Source of the DNA: Alterileibacterium massiliense
Lineage (GTDB): Bacteria; Bacillota; Clostridia; Peptostreptococcales; Anaerovoracaceae
Direction of reading: 5' to 3'
Length of the DNA stretch: 64,000 nucleotides
Assembly (NCBI RefSeq): GCF_900104645.1
Contig: NZ_FNWE01000002.1
Span: 945,289 to 1,009,288, forward strand
The translations under genes were made by a program, and so were the position numbers. The notes beneath the pieces are model-generated. The model was not told the origin of the DNA. It did no database searches and saw only the letters and a program-made list of their open reading frames with translations. Positions 28,104 through 35,806 of this stretch are shown here, in pieces (position 1 is the first letter of the stretch; every line of letters starts with the position of its first letter).

Positions 28104-30326
28104 CTACCTCCTAGCTCTATATGCCTGATCAATTCCATCAAGATTTCTTAGTGCAACAAGCAATCTATGGATTTGATGTGTTTCTGTAATTCCTATTGTA
28201 ATTTCCATTGAGACTGCACCGCCATCAACAGGTTTCATAATAACGCCCGCAAGTCTAATGTCCTTATCGTCGCAAGCCTTTGATATTTCGCTGAATAAAC
28301 CCTTTCTGTCGTGCCCCTCAAGGATAATATTCACATAAAATTCCTGACCAATCTTAGGTTTATCCCACTCTACTTCAATTAATCTCTCTTTTTCTTCTTC
28401 TGGAAGATGAATAATATTAGGACAATCCTTTCTATGAACTGCAATTCCATTACCCTTGGTAATATAACCGATAATTTCATCGCCAGGGACAGGGCTACAA
28501 CAGTGAGAAACCTTTATCATGAGATTATCAGCACCTTTTACAATAATTCCCGAATCGGATGATGCCTGTAAAGATTTTAGATTGCTCCCCTGATTAAACT
28601 TTTCTTCCTTATTCTTATTATTTTTTTCATCATTTAGATTATCAAATTCGTAGTAACCAATTAGTTTATTGGCAAGCTTATTTAGTGCTTGACCGCCATG
28701 CTGAATTTGGCTATAAAGTTCATTAACATTTAATAATCCGCTATCCTTAACTGCCCTTAATATATAAGAATTTTTACAAATTAAATCAGAGTCATATCCT
28801 TTCTTCTTGATATAATCTATAATTCTCTGCTTTCCTCTTAGATTAAGTTCTTCTTTGTTCGCTTTTTTCAGGAAATTTTTAATCTTATTTCTTGCGTGCG
28901 AACTCTTAACCATATTTAACCAGTCCATACTTGGACCTGAAGAATTTGAAGATGTGATAATTTCTATAATATCTCCATTTTTTAGCTTCGTTCCAATTGG
29001 GACCATTTTCCCATTAACCTTTGCACCAACACATCTAAGACCAATATCGGTATGTATTTTAAATGCAAAATCAAGTGGAGTAGATCCATATGGAAGCTCT
29101 TTAATATCGCCTTGAGGTGTAAAAACAAACACTTGATTTTCAAACAAGTCCATCTTTAGAGTCTCTAAAAATTCGAGAGAATCATCTGATTCCTGTTGCC
29201 AGATAAGTGCCTGTCTGAGCCACGAGAGCTTTCTATCGTTTTCATCAGAACTTCCTTTGATATTTCCCTCTTTGTATTTCCAGTGGGCAGCAATACCATA
29301 TTCCGCAATCTGGTGCATTTCTTTTGTTCTTATTTGAATTTCAAACGGTTCACCCTTGTCATCTAATACTGTGGTATGTAGGCTCTGATACATATTTGGT
29401 TTTGGCATTGCAATATAATCTTTAAACCTACCTGGTATAGGAATCCACCTTGTATGTACCAGCCCCAAAACTGCATAACAATCTTTAAGATTATCAACTA
29501 TGACTCTAATAGCTATCAAATCAAAAATTTCATCTAATTCTTTTTTCTGCATTACCATCTTTCTATATATGCTATATAGATGCTTTGATCTGCCATTTAC
29601 CTCACAATCAATATCCTGTTTTTTAAGAAGTTCTTCCAGTTCTTCAATTAGTTTTACTACAATTTTTCCTCTGAGTTCTTTCTTTTTATTAACCTGTTTT
29701 AATAGCTTTTCATACTCGCGAGGATGTAAATATTTCAATCCGAGGTCTTCTAGCTCAAATTTAACATTATACATTCCAAGTCTGCCTGCAAGAGGAGCAT
29801 AGATTTCAAGCGTTTCCATAGCCTTTTCTTCAATCTTATTACTTGGCATAAATTCAATTGTTCTCATATTATGGAGCCTATCAGCAAGCTTAATTATAAG
29901 AACCCTTATGTCCTTAGACATAGCAAGAAACATCTTTCTAAAATTTTCAGCTTGCATCTTCTCTTTTGAGTCATATTTGATATTTCCAAGCTTTGTAACG
30001 CCATCAACTAGGAGAGCCACCTCATCTCCAAATTCAGCTTTTAGATCGTCTTCTGTGAAATCAGTGTCTTCAACCGCATCATGAAGAAGCCCTGCAATCA
30101 AGGCTTCTTTATCAATTCCAAATCCAGCTAAAATTTTAGATACTGCAATTGGGTGAATAATATATGGTTCACCACTCTTTCTAAATTGCCCATCATGTAA
30201 TTTAACAGCTAGATTAAAGGCCTTAATAACAGACGGATCGTCATACTTACTATTTATTGCCTTTATATCCTCGATATATTGTTCTGCTGTAGGAATTAAA
30301 TTATTATTTGCCAAGTTTACCTCCAT
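28104..30326 (-). CDS. rel: Bifunctional (p)ppGpp synthetase/hydrolase Rel
   Basis: The 740-residue stringent-response enzyme has an N-terminal HD hydrolase (HDAVEDT, LADRLHNMRT), a synthetase domain (DLIAIRVIVDNLKDCY, GRFKDYIAMPKPNMYQSLHTTV), a TGS domain (VFTPQGDIKELPYGSTPLDFAFKIHTDIG), a zinc-finger region (VSHCCSPVPGDEI) and a C-terminal ACT domain. With the HD residues intact it should both make and degrade (p)ppGpp. It follows secDF by 24 bases. The usual Firmicutes neighbour apt (adenine phosphoribosyltransferase) is missing between them. Confidence 0.97.
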   Translation of the reverse strand: MEVNLANNNLIPTAEQYIEDIKAINSKYDDPSVIKAFNLAVKLHDGQFRKSGEPYIIHPIAVSKILAGFGIDKEALIAGLLHDAVEDTDFTEDDLKAEFGDEVALLVDGVTKLGNIKYDSKEKMQAENFRKMFLAMSKDIRVLIIKLADRLHNMRTIEFMPSNKIEEKAMETLEIYAPLAGRLGMYNVKFELEDLGLKYLHPREYEKLLKQVNKKKELRGKIVVKLIEELEELLKKQDIDCEVNGRSKHLYSIYRKMVMQKKELDEIFDLIAIRVIVDNLKDCYAVLGLVHTRWIPIPGRFKDYIAMPKPNMYQSLHTTVLDDKGEPFEIQIRTKEMHQIAEYGIAAHWKYKEGNIKGSSDENDRKLSWLRQALIWQQESDDSLEFLETLKMDLFENQVFVFTPQGDIKELPYGSTPLDFAFKIHTDIGLRCVGAKVNGKMVPIGTKLKNGDIIEIITSSNSSGPSMDWLNMVKSSHARNKIKNFLKKANKEELNLRGKQRIIDYIKKKGYDSDLICKNSYILRAVKDSGLLNVNELYSQIQHGGQALNKLANKLIGYYEFDNLNDEKNNKNKEEKFNQGSNLKSLQASSDSGIIVKGADNLMIKVSHCCSPVPGDEIIGYITKGNGIAVHRKDCPNIIHLPEEEKERLIEVEWDKPKIGQEFYVNIILEGHDRKGLFSEISKACDDKDIRLAGVIMKPVDGGAVSMEITIGITETHQIHRLLVALRNLDGIDQAYRARR

Positions 30327-30350
30327 TAAGGCAAAATCAATGCGATAGAT

Positions 30351-32618
30351 TTATTTTACTATTCCGTCATTTGGTTTATTGATTTTTTTCTTTTTCTTTT
30401 CAATTTTGTTTCTTTTTTCATCATATCTTGAAATGCTATCTTTTTTATTAAATTCATAATATAGCGGACTGCATAAGAATATAGATGAATAAGTACCAAA
30501 TATTACACCAATCATAAGCGGTATTAAGAACTGCTTCATTTCAATTGTTGCCATTAGATAAAGCGGTATCATAACTACCAAGGTAGTAAGTGATGTAAGT
30601 ATTGATCTTGTAAGAGTTTCATTTACTGATGTATCTATGAGAGTCTCAAGCTCTTTTCTCTTGAAAAATCTACTATTTTCTCTAATCCTGTCAAATACAA
30701 CAATTGTATCGTTAATAGAGTAACCGACAACAGTCAATATACCAGCTATAAATGGATTATTTATGGTAAATCCGAAGATAGCATATAATGATAGTGTAAC
30801 CAGTACATCATGCCCTAGTCCTGAAATTGCTGAAAGACCATATTTCCAATTTTTAAATCTAAATCTTATATATATAAGCATGAAGAATACAGCTATTAGA
30901 ATTGATTTAACAGCATTTTTTCTCAAAGTTTTTCCGACTGTTGGTCCAAATTCTTCAGATGAAAGGACAGCATCCATTCCACCAACATGATATTTTTTAT
31001 CTATGGTATTTACGACCTCATTCCTTTCATTTGCATTTAGTGATTTTATTGTCTTAATGACAATTTCTTTATTTCCCTCTCCTGCATATACAATCGTAGG
31101 ATTTAATTTATAATCTTTTATTGTATCTTTAACTTCTTCGATGCTAACCTTCTTACCCATGTCCATCTGTATTGTTGTACCGCCGGTAAAATCAATACCA
31201 AAATTAAATCCTCTAAAGATTGTAAAAATAATTCCTAATATGATTATAGACGAGCTTATAAGGTAGTATATCTTTCTATTTTTTATAAATTTAATATGAT
31301 GTTTCCATTTATATCTTGCTCTTCCATCTTTTTTAATTCCAAAGAAACTATTTTTTGAAAGCTTTTTGGAGTCAGCCATTAGCGTAACAAAGAGCTGAGT
31401 AATAAATACTGCGGTAAAAATACTTATTACTGTACCAATCATAAGAGTCAAAGCAAATCCCTTAACTGAGGTTGTACCTATTAGATAAAGTACTATTGCA
31501 GCAATAAGAGTTGTTGTCTGAGAATCTATTACAGTAGATAGGGCTGAATGAAAACCACTATCAACAGCGACCCTTATAGATTTACCTTTTTCTATTTCTT
31601 CTGCAATTCTTGTAAATATAATTACATTTGAGTCAACGGCCATACCTATGGATAAAATAATTGCTGCTATGCCTGGTAACGATAAAACAACTCCTAGAGC
31701 AGACATTATCCATAAATCAAGTAAAATATATAAGGCAAGTGCAATATCAGCAACCACACCCAAGGCACCGTAGGCTATTATCATGACGAGGAATACTATT
31801 CCAAGTCCTATCAGACCTGCCTTAACACTGAGCTCTAGAGCGTTAGCCCCTACCGTAGCTGTTTCTACAGATGAATTAACTTCTGTTAGCGATGCAGGGA
31901 GTGCTCCTCCTCTAATAAGTCCTGAGGTTGTCTTTGCTTCAGCTTCTTTAAATCCGCCATTCCTCGTTATTTCACAGGTTGAACTTGAAATCTTTTCTTT
32001 TGTTGTCGGTGCCGATATAACCTTATCATCAAGCATTATAACAATGGCTGTAGGATCTACTAATTGATTATTTTCATCGCGAAGTGCAGGAACTACCTTG
32101 CCGCTTGATGATTTTTCAGTTGCATTTGCAAAAGCATCTTGACCCTTAGCCGTAAAATCCATCGTTATCTTATATCCACCATTTTGTGAATCCGTAGTAT
32201 AACTAGCATTTTTAACCCCTTCTCCCGTCATTACAGGGGTGCCGTCAGCGAGCAAAAATTGTAATTGTGCCGTTTTACCAATTTGGTTAATAGCTTCTGT
32301 GGCATCTTTAACTCCTGGCATCTCTACTCTTATCCTTTTAGAACCTTCGATAGATACTGCCGCCTCTGATATTCCCATTGCGTTAACACGGTTTTCTAAT
32401 ACGGTCTTTGTTTGCTCCATCAATTTGGTAAGCTCTGTTCCTTTTTCTTTTGTATTAGCCTCTAATAGAACATATACTCCGCCATTGATGTCTAATCCAT
32501 ATTTTAACTGTTTAGATAATTTTTTAAATGGACCAGCTCCCGTTATAGAAAATATCCACCCAAAAATTAAAACAAATAGTATTAGAATTGCAAAAAACTT
32601 TTTAGTTGCTGATTTCAT
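30351..32618 (-). CDS. secDF: Fused protein translocase subunit SecDF
   Basis: The 755-residue protein joins SecD and SecF in one chain with about 12 membrane helices. SecD has DINGGVYVLLEA early and the LSIGMAVDSNVIIFTRI helix; SecF has FGIDFTGGTTIQMD and VGYSINDTIVVFDRIREN. These aspartate/arginine motifs couple proton flow to late steps of protein export through SecYEG. Fusion is the normal state in Bacillus but many Clostridia have separate genes. A TTGAAA/TAAAAT promoter lies 70-100 bases upstream, so it heads the 29-kb co-directional block. Confidence 0.96.
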   Translation of the reverse strand: MKSATKKFFAILILFVLIFGWIFSITGAGPFKKLSKQLKYGLDINGGVYVLLEANTKEKGTELTKLMEQTKTVLENRVNAMGISEAAVSIEGSKRIRVEMPGVKDATEAINQIGKTAQLQFLLADGTPVMTGEGVKNASYTTDSQNGGYKITMDFTAKGQDAFANATEKSSSGKVVPALRDENNQLVDPTAIVIMLDDKVISAPTTKEKISSSTCEITRNGGFKEAEAKTTSGLIRGGALPASLTEVNSSVETATVGANALELSVKAGLIGLGIVFLVMIIAYGALGVVADIALALYILLDLWIMSALGVVLSLPGIAAIILSIGMAVDSNVIIFTRIAEEIEKGKSIRVAVDSGFHSALSTVIDSQTTTLIAAIVLYLIGTTSVKGFALTLMIGTVISIFTAVFITQLFVTLMADSKKLSKNSFFGIKKDGRARYKWKHHIKFIKNRKIYYLISSSIIILGIIFTIFRGFNFGIDFTGGTTIQMDMGKKVSIEEVKDTIKDYKLNPTIVYAGEGNKEIVIKTIKSLNANERNEVVNTIDKKYHVGGMDAVLSSEEFGPTVGKTLRKNAVKSILIAVFFMLIYIRFRFKNWKYGLSAISGLGHDVLVTLSLYAIFGFTINNPFIAGILTVVGYSINDTIVVFDRIRENSRFFKRKELETLIDTSVNETLTRSILTSLTTLVVMIPLYLMATIEMKQFLIPLMIGVIFGTYSSIFLCSPLYYEFNKKDSISRYDEKRNKIEKKKKKINKPNDGIVK

Positions 32619-32690
32619 ATTATTTATAACCTTTCGTAAAATAATAAATTTATGATTTTCTTCCTATATTAAATAAAAATATATCATGTT

Positions 32691-32719
32691 ATTTTACATT
32701 AAAAGTCTTGTGTTTTCAA
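32691..32719 (-). promoter_or_regulatory. Sigma-A promoter for secDF
   Basis: On the minus strand, TTGAAA (32714-32719) and TAAAAT (32691-32696) are 17 bases apart, about 75 bases before the secDF ATG and downstream of the yajC terminator. This is the only strong promoter visible before the long block that runs to thiD, though internal promoters are likely. Confidence 0.7.
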
Positions 32720-32822
32720 GCATTACACTTTATTATTTTGTCTATAAATTATAAGTGTAAATGTTAAAATTCATAAGATAAGTCGCATAAAAAGACGATT
32801 AGTAAATAAACTATAAATAAAT

Positions 32823-32847
32823 AAAAAAGCGTTGCACGGGCAACGCT
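32823..32847 (-). terminator. Intrinsic terminator after yajC
   Basis: Minus-strand AGCGTTGC and GCAACGCT form an 8-bp stem with a CCGT tetraloop, followed by TTTTT. It lies 18 bases after the yajC stop and separates the tRNA-yajC transcript from secDF. Confidence 0.9.
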
Positions 32848-32864
32848 TAAATATAAAACAATTC

Positions 32865-33341
32865 TTACTTTTCTTCTTTTGATTCTTTCTTTGATTCTTC
32901 TTTCTTAATTTCTTTTTTTACTTCTTTTTTTGCTTCTTTATCTTGTTTTTCATCTTTATTAAGCTTTTTAGGACGAACTTTTTTATTCCTATCAGGCTTA
33001 GGAGCGTTGTCTTCTTCCTCAATAATTGCTTTCTGAGACTTTTCTTTCTTAGGCTCAGCATTGTCAGCTTTTTTATCTAGTACAGTGCCAATAGCAGACT
33101 TTACAAATTCAAGTTTTACCTTATCAGCTCCAACAGCTATAGTAACCGTATCCTCCTTAATTCTAACAATCTTACCCTTAATACCTCCGATTGTCAAAAT
33201 CTCATCGCCCGGTTTAAGTGCATCTCTCATAGCCTTTGTCTCTTTATCTCTTTTTTTCTGAGGTCTTATCATCAAAAAATAAATTACGGCTATAAATACT
33301 ACAATAAGAATTAAATTTATTGCTTGTGCATTACCTCTCAT
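32865..33341 (-). CDS. yajC: Preprotein translocase subunit YajC with long charged tail
   Basis: The 158-residue protein has one N-terminal membrane helix (LILIVVFIAVIYFLMIRPQKK) and a small beta domain (LKPGDEILTIGGIKGKIVRIKEDTVTI), the YajC signature. YajC binds SecDF. The C-terminal 70 residues are a highly charged Lys/Glu tail, longer than usual. The start is set at the ATG at 33341, 5 bases after a GGAGG; the open frame reaches further but would run into the tRNA-Leu gene. It lies upstream of secDF, separated by a terminator. Confidence 0.94.
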   Translation of the reverse strand: MRGNAQAINLILIVVFIAVIYFLMIRPQKKRDKETKAMRDALKPGDEILTIGGIKGKIVRIKEDTVTIAVGADKVKLEFVKSAIGTVLDKKADNAEPKKEKSQKAIIEEEDNAPKPDRNKKVRPKKLNKDEKQDKEAKKEVKKEIKKEESKKESKEEK

Positions 33342-33379
33342 AATATCCTCCATTTCATTTTTTTGAAATAATAATGTGA

Positions 33380-33466
33380 TGGTGCCGATGGTGGGGGTCG
33401 AACCCACACGATATTTCTATCACGGGATTTTGAATCCCGCGCGTCTGCCAATTCCGCCACATCGGC
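33380..33466 (-). tRNA. tRNA-Leu (anticodon CAA)
   Basis: The 87-base gene folds with acceptor GCCGATG/CATCGGC, A73 and an encoded CCA. The anticodon stem-loop CGGGA-TTCAAAA-TCCCG gives anticodon CAA (reads UUG). The long variable arm is that of a class II tRNA and the T-loop GGTTCGACCC is intact. It lies between the GAG tRNA and yajC and is probably processed from a common transcript. Confidence 0.97.
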
Positions 33467-33512
33467 TTAGTGTTATTATTTAGTATTATTATATAGATTA
33501 TTATAAAAAAAA

Positions 33513-33595
33513 TGGTGCGGCTGACTGGACTCGAACCAGCACGGTCTCCCACATGCCCCTCAAGCATGCGCGTCTGCCTATTCCGCCACAGCCGC
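33513..33595 (-). tRNA. tRNA-Leu (anticodon GAG)
   Basis: The 83-base gene has acceptor GCGGCTG/CAGCCGC, A73 and encoded CCA. The anticodon arm CATGC-TTGAGGG-GCATG gives anticodon GAG (reads CUC and CUU). A class II long variable arm and GGTTCGAGTCC T-arm are present. It is first in the tRNA-tRNA-yajC unit, 16 bases from a TATAAT box. Confidence 0.97.
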
Positions 33596-33611
33596 ACGAA
33601 ATTACCTAAAT

Positions 33612-33639
33612 ATTATACCAGTAAAAAAGTAAAAATCAA
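33612..33639 (-). promoter_or_regulatory. Promoter of the tRNA-Leu/yajC unit
   Basis: Minus-strand TTGATT (33634-33639) and TATAAT (33612-33617) with a 16-base spacer lie just before the GAG tRNA. The TATAAT box is consensus, as expected for a tRNA promoter. It is back to back with the nhaC promoter region. Confidence 0.75.
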
Positions 33640-33678
33640 ATATTTTTAATAAAATATACACCCTCTTCCGAAATTTTA

Positions 33679-33708
33679 TTACCATAAACTATAGATGTAT
33701 GGTAAAAT
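33679..33708 (+). promoter_or_regulatory. nhaC promoter region with perfect 8-bp inverted repeat
   Basis: TTACCATA (33679-33686) and TATGGTAA (33698-33705) are perfect inverted arms 11 bases apart. The right arm overlaps a TAAAAT -10 candidate (33703-33708), and TTACCA can serve as a weak -35 with 18 bases between. A repressor bound here would cover the promoter; the protein is unknown. nhaC starts 22 bases downstream of the -10. Confidence 0.5.
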
Positions 33709-33729
33709 AACAAATTATTGGAGGAAATC

Positions 33730-35181
33730 ATGGATATTAATAATAAAAAAGAAAGACTTCCAAAACTTTGGGAAGCGATATTAACTTTTCTGACGCTAAT
33801 AGCAATTATGGCTGTTGGAATAATTGTATTTAAAACTGAACCTCATGTTCCTATGTTTATAGGGGTTATATCCGCTGCAATTATGGCTATGCACCTAGGA
33901 TATAGCTGGGATAAGATAGAATCCTTTATGGTAAAAGGAATTTCAAGAGCTATGGGATCAATAATGATATTGATCGTTATAGGAATTCTAATTGGAGTGT
34001 GGATTGTATCCGGTGTAGTTCCTACAATGATATATTATGGGCTTAAATTAATTTCTCCAAAAATTTTTTTAGTAGCTGCCTTGTTAATATGCTCAATAAC
34101 CTCCCTTGCCACAGGCTCATCATGGGGAACAATGGGTACAATGGGCTTAGCTCTAATGGGTATCTCGCAAGGACTTGGCATTCCACTTCCTGCAACGGCA
34201 GGTGCTGTTATTTCAGGTGCTTATTTTGGTGATAAAATGTCACCCCTCTCAGACACGACAAACCTAGCACCTGCAATGTCAGGTAGCAATGTTTTCTCTC
34301 ATATAAGATTTATGATTTTCCCTACAACTATTACCTATGTGATAAGCATATTATTTTTTGGAAGTCTCAGTTTACATTTTTCTTCAAACCTCGGCAATGC
34401 TTCTATACGCTCTGTAAAAATAATCAGCGAAGGATTAAGCAATAATTTTAATATTAATCCTATCCTTCTCTTGCCACCAATTATAGTTATACTTGCAGTA
34501 ATAAAAAAAGCTCCAGCTTTACCTGGGATTGTTTTAGGTATAATTTCAGCAAGCATCTTAGGACTCATCTTTCAAAGGAGTGGTTGCACCTTAGGTGATA
34601 TTCTTGACTGCGGAATGAACGGATTTACAAGCGATACAGGAGTTAAATCTATAGACAAACTATTATCAACAGGCGGAATCACTAATATGTTATCTTCTGT
34701 TTCACTTACTATAATATCTATGATGTTTGGTGGAATAATGGAGGAAACAAAGCAACTTGATGTGATAGTTAATAGAATATTAAGGCATATAAAAACCGAC
34801 GGTGGACTTGTTACACTAACTGAAGCAACCTGTCTTGCAAGCAATATTACAATGCCTGAGCAGTATATTTCAATTGTTGTACCTGGAAGAATGTATGAAA
34901 AAGCATTTGAAGAAAGAAATCTTAGCCCTGCAACGCTGAGCAGTGCCCTCGAAAATTCAGGCACTGTTACATCAGCTCTCGTACCTTGGAACACCTGTGG
35001 TACATTTATAAAATCTACTTTGCAGATAGGAACATTCCAATATCTTCCTTTTGCAATATTTAACTACCTAATGCCTATTGTAAATATTATTTTAGCATAT
35101 GCAGGAATTACAGTTGCTGACTTAAATGGAACGAGAAAGCGTGATTTAAAGAAAGGTAAAATAAAAGAGCTAAGCAAATAG
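33730..35181 (+). CDS. nhaC: NhaC family Na+/H+ antiporter
   Basis: The 483-residue protein has about 12 membrane helices and the NhaC signature regions TGSSWGTMGTMGLALMG and GAVISGAYFGDKMSPLSDTTNLAPA, which line the ion path, plus a late PWNTCGTFI block. It exchanges sodium for protons, or in relatives malate/lactate or amino-acid related ions; the actual pair is not certain. The ATG at 33730 follows GGAGG; a TTG four codons upstream overlaps the ribosome site and was rejected. It is one of only three plus-strand genes and is convergent with coaE, without an obvious terminator in the 19-base gap. Confidence 0.9.
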   Translation: MDINNKKERLPKLWEAILTFLTLIAIMAVGIIVFKTEPHVPMFIGVISAAIMAMHLGYSWDKIESFMVKGISRAMGSIMILIVIGILIGVWIVSGVVPTMIYYGLKLISPKIFLVAALLICSITSLATGSSWGTMGTMGLALMGISQGLGIPLPATAGAVISGAYFGDKMSPLSDTTNLAPAMSGSNVFSHIRFMIFPTTITYVISILFFGSLSLHFSSNLGNASIRSVKIISEGLSNNFNINPILLLPPIIVILAVIKKAPALPGIVLGIISASILGLIFQRSGCTLGDILDCGMNGFTSDTGVKSIDKLLSTGGITNMLSSVSLTIISMMFGGIMEETKQLDVIVNRILRHIKTDGGLVTLTEATCLASNITMPEQYISIVVPGRMYEKAFEERNLSPATLSSALENSGTVTSALVPWNTCGTFIKSTLQIGTFQYLPFAIFNYLMPIVNIILAYAGITVADLNGTRKRDLKKGKIKELSK

Positions 35182-35200
35182 TAAAGTAAAGAGCTAATCT

Positions 35201-35806
35201 CTAATTATTCTCCTTTAAATTGAATAAAAGACTATCTATTTTCCGGTGCAATTCTTCAATTGTTCCGGAATTTTTAATCACTACATCAGATTTTATTTCT
35301 TTATCTCTGTCAGGCATCTGTTTGTCCATTATCTTCTTTATCATATCTTCATCAAGATTATCTCTTTTTTTAATTCTTTTAACTCTTTTTTCCATGTCAG
35401 AACAAACCAGCCATATTTTATCAAAATAGTTCTCGTTATCTCCTCCATTTTCAAAGAAAAGAGGTATGGCAACAAATAGTATTTCTAGCCCTTTCTTCCT
35501 ATAATCTTCAATCATTTTTTTGGTGTCGGAAATAATTATATCGGTAGTTCCTTTTTCAAGAAGCTTTTTCTTATTTTCATCCTGATAGACTAGCTTTCTT
35601 ATCTTTCCCCTGTCCATGCTACCATCTTTTAAAATATATTCTTCACCAAAAACATCTCTTATATAAGAAATTGCCTTACCATTTTTTGAAGTTATCTCAT
35701 GTGCCATTAAATCGGTATCGATAACCTTATATCCTTTAGATATTAAATAATCTGTTACTGCTGTTTTCCCCGAGCCGATGCCGCCTGTAATAACTATGAC
35801 AATCAT
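35201..35806 (-). CDS. coaE: Dephospho-CoA kinase
   Basis: The 201-residue P-loop kinase makes the last step of coenzyme A synthesis. It has the Walker A motif ITGGIGSGKTAV, DTDLMAHEIT and a C-terminal region SDVVIKNSGTIEELHRKID typical of CoaE. It overlaps polA by 4 bases (ATGA), the classical Firmicutes polA-coaE linkage, but mutM, often between them, is absent. CoaD, the preceding enzyme, is encoded near 58 kb. Confidence 0.96.
   Translation of the reverse strand: MIVIVITGGIGSGKTAVTDYLISKGYKVIDTDLMAHEITSKNGKAISYIRDVFGEEYILKDGSMDRGKIRKLVYQDENKKKLLEKGTTDIIISDTKKMIEDYRKKGLEILFVAIPLFFENGGDNENYFDKIWLVCSDMEKRVKRIKKRDNLDEDMIKKIMDKQMPDRDKEIKSDVVIKNSGTIEELHRKIDSLLFNLKENN

Noticed and set aside
33342-33597. 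Minus-strand open frames through the tRNA region (longer yajC start and an 80-codon frame)
   Set aside because: Both overlap the two tRNA-Leu genes; they are chance open frames.
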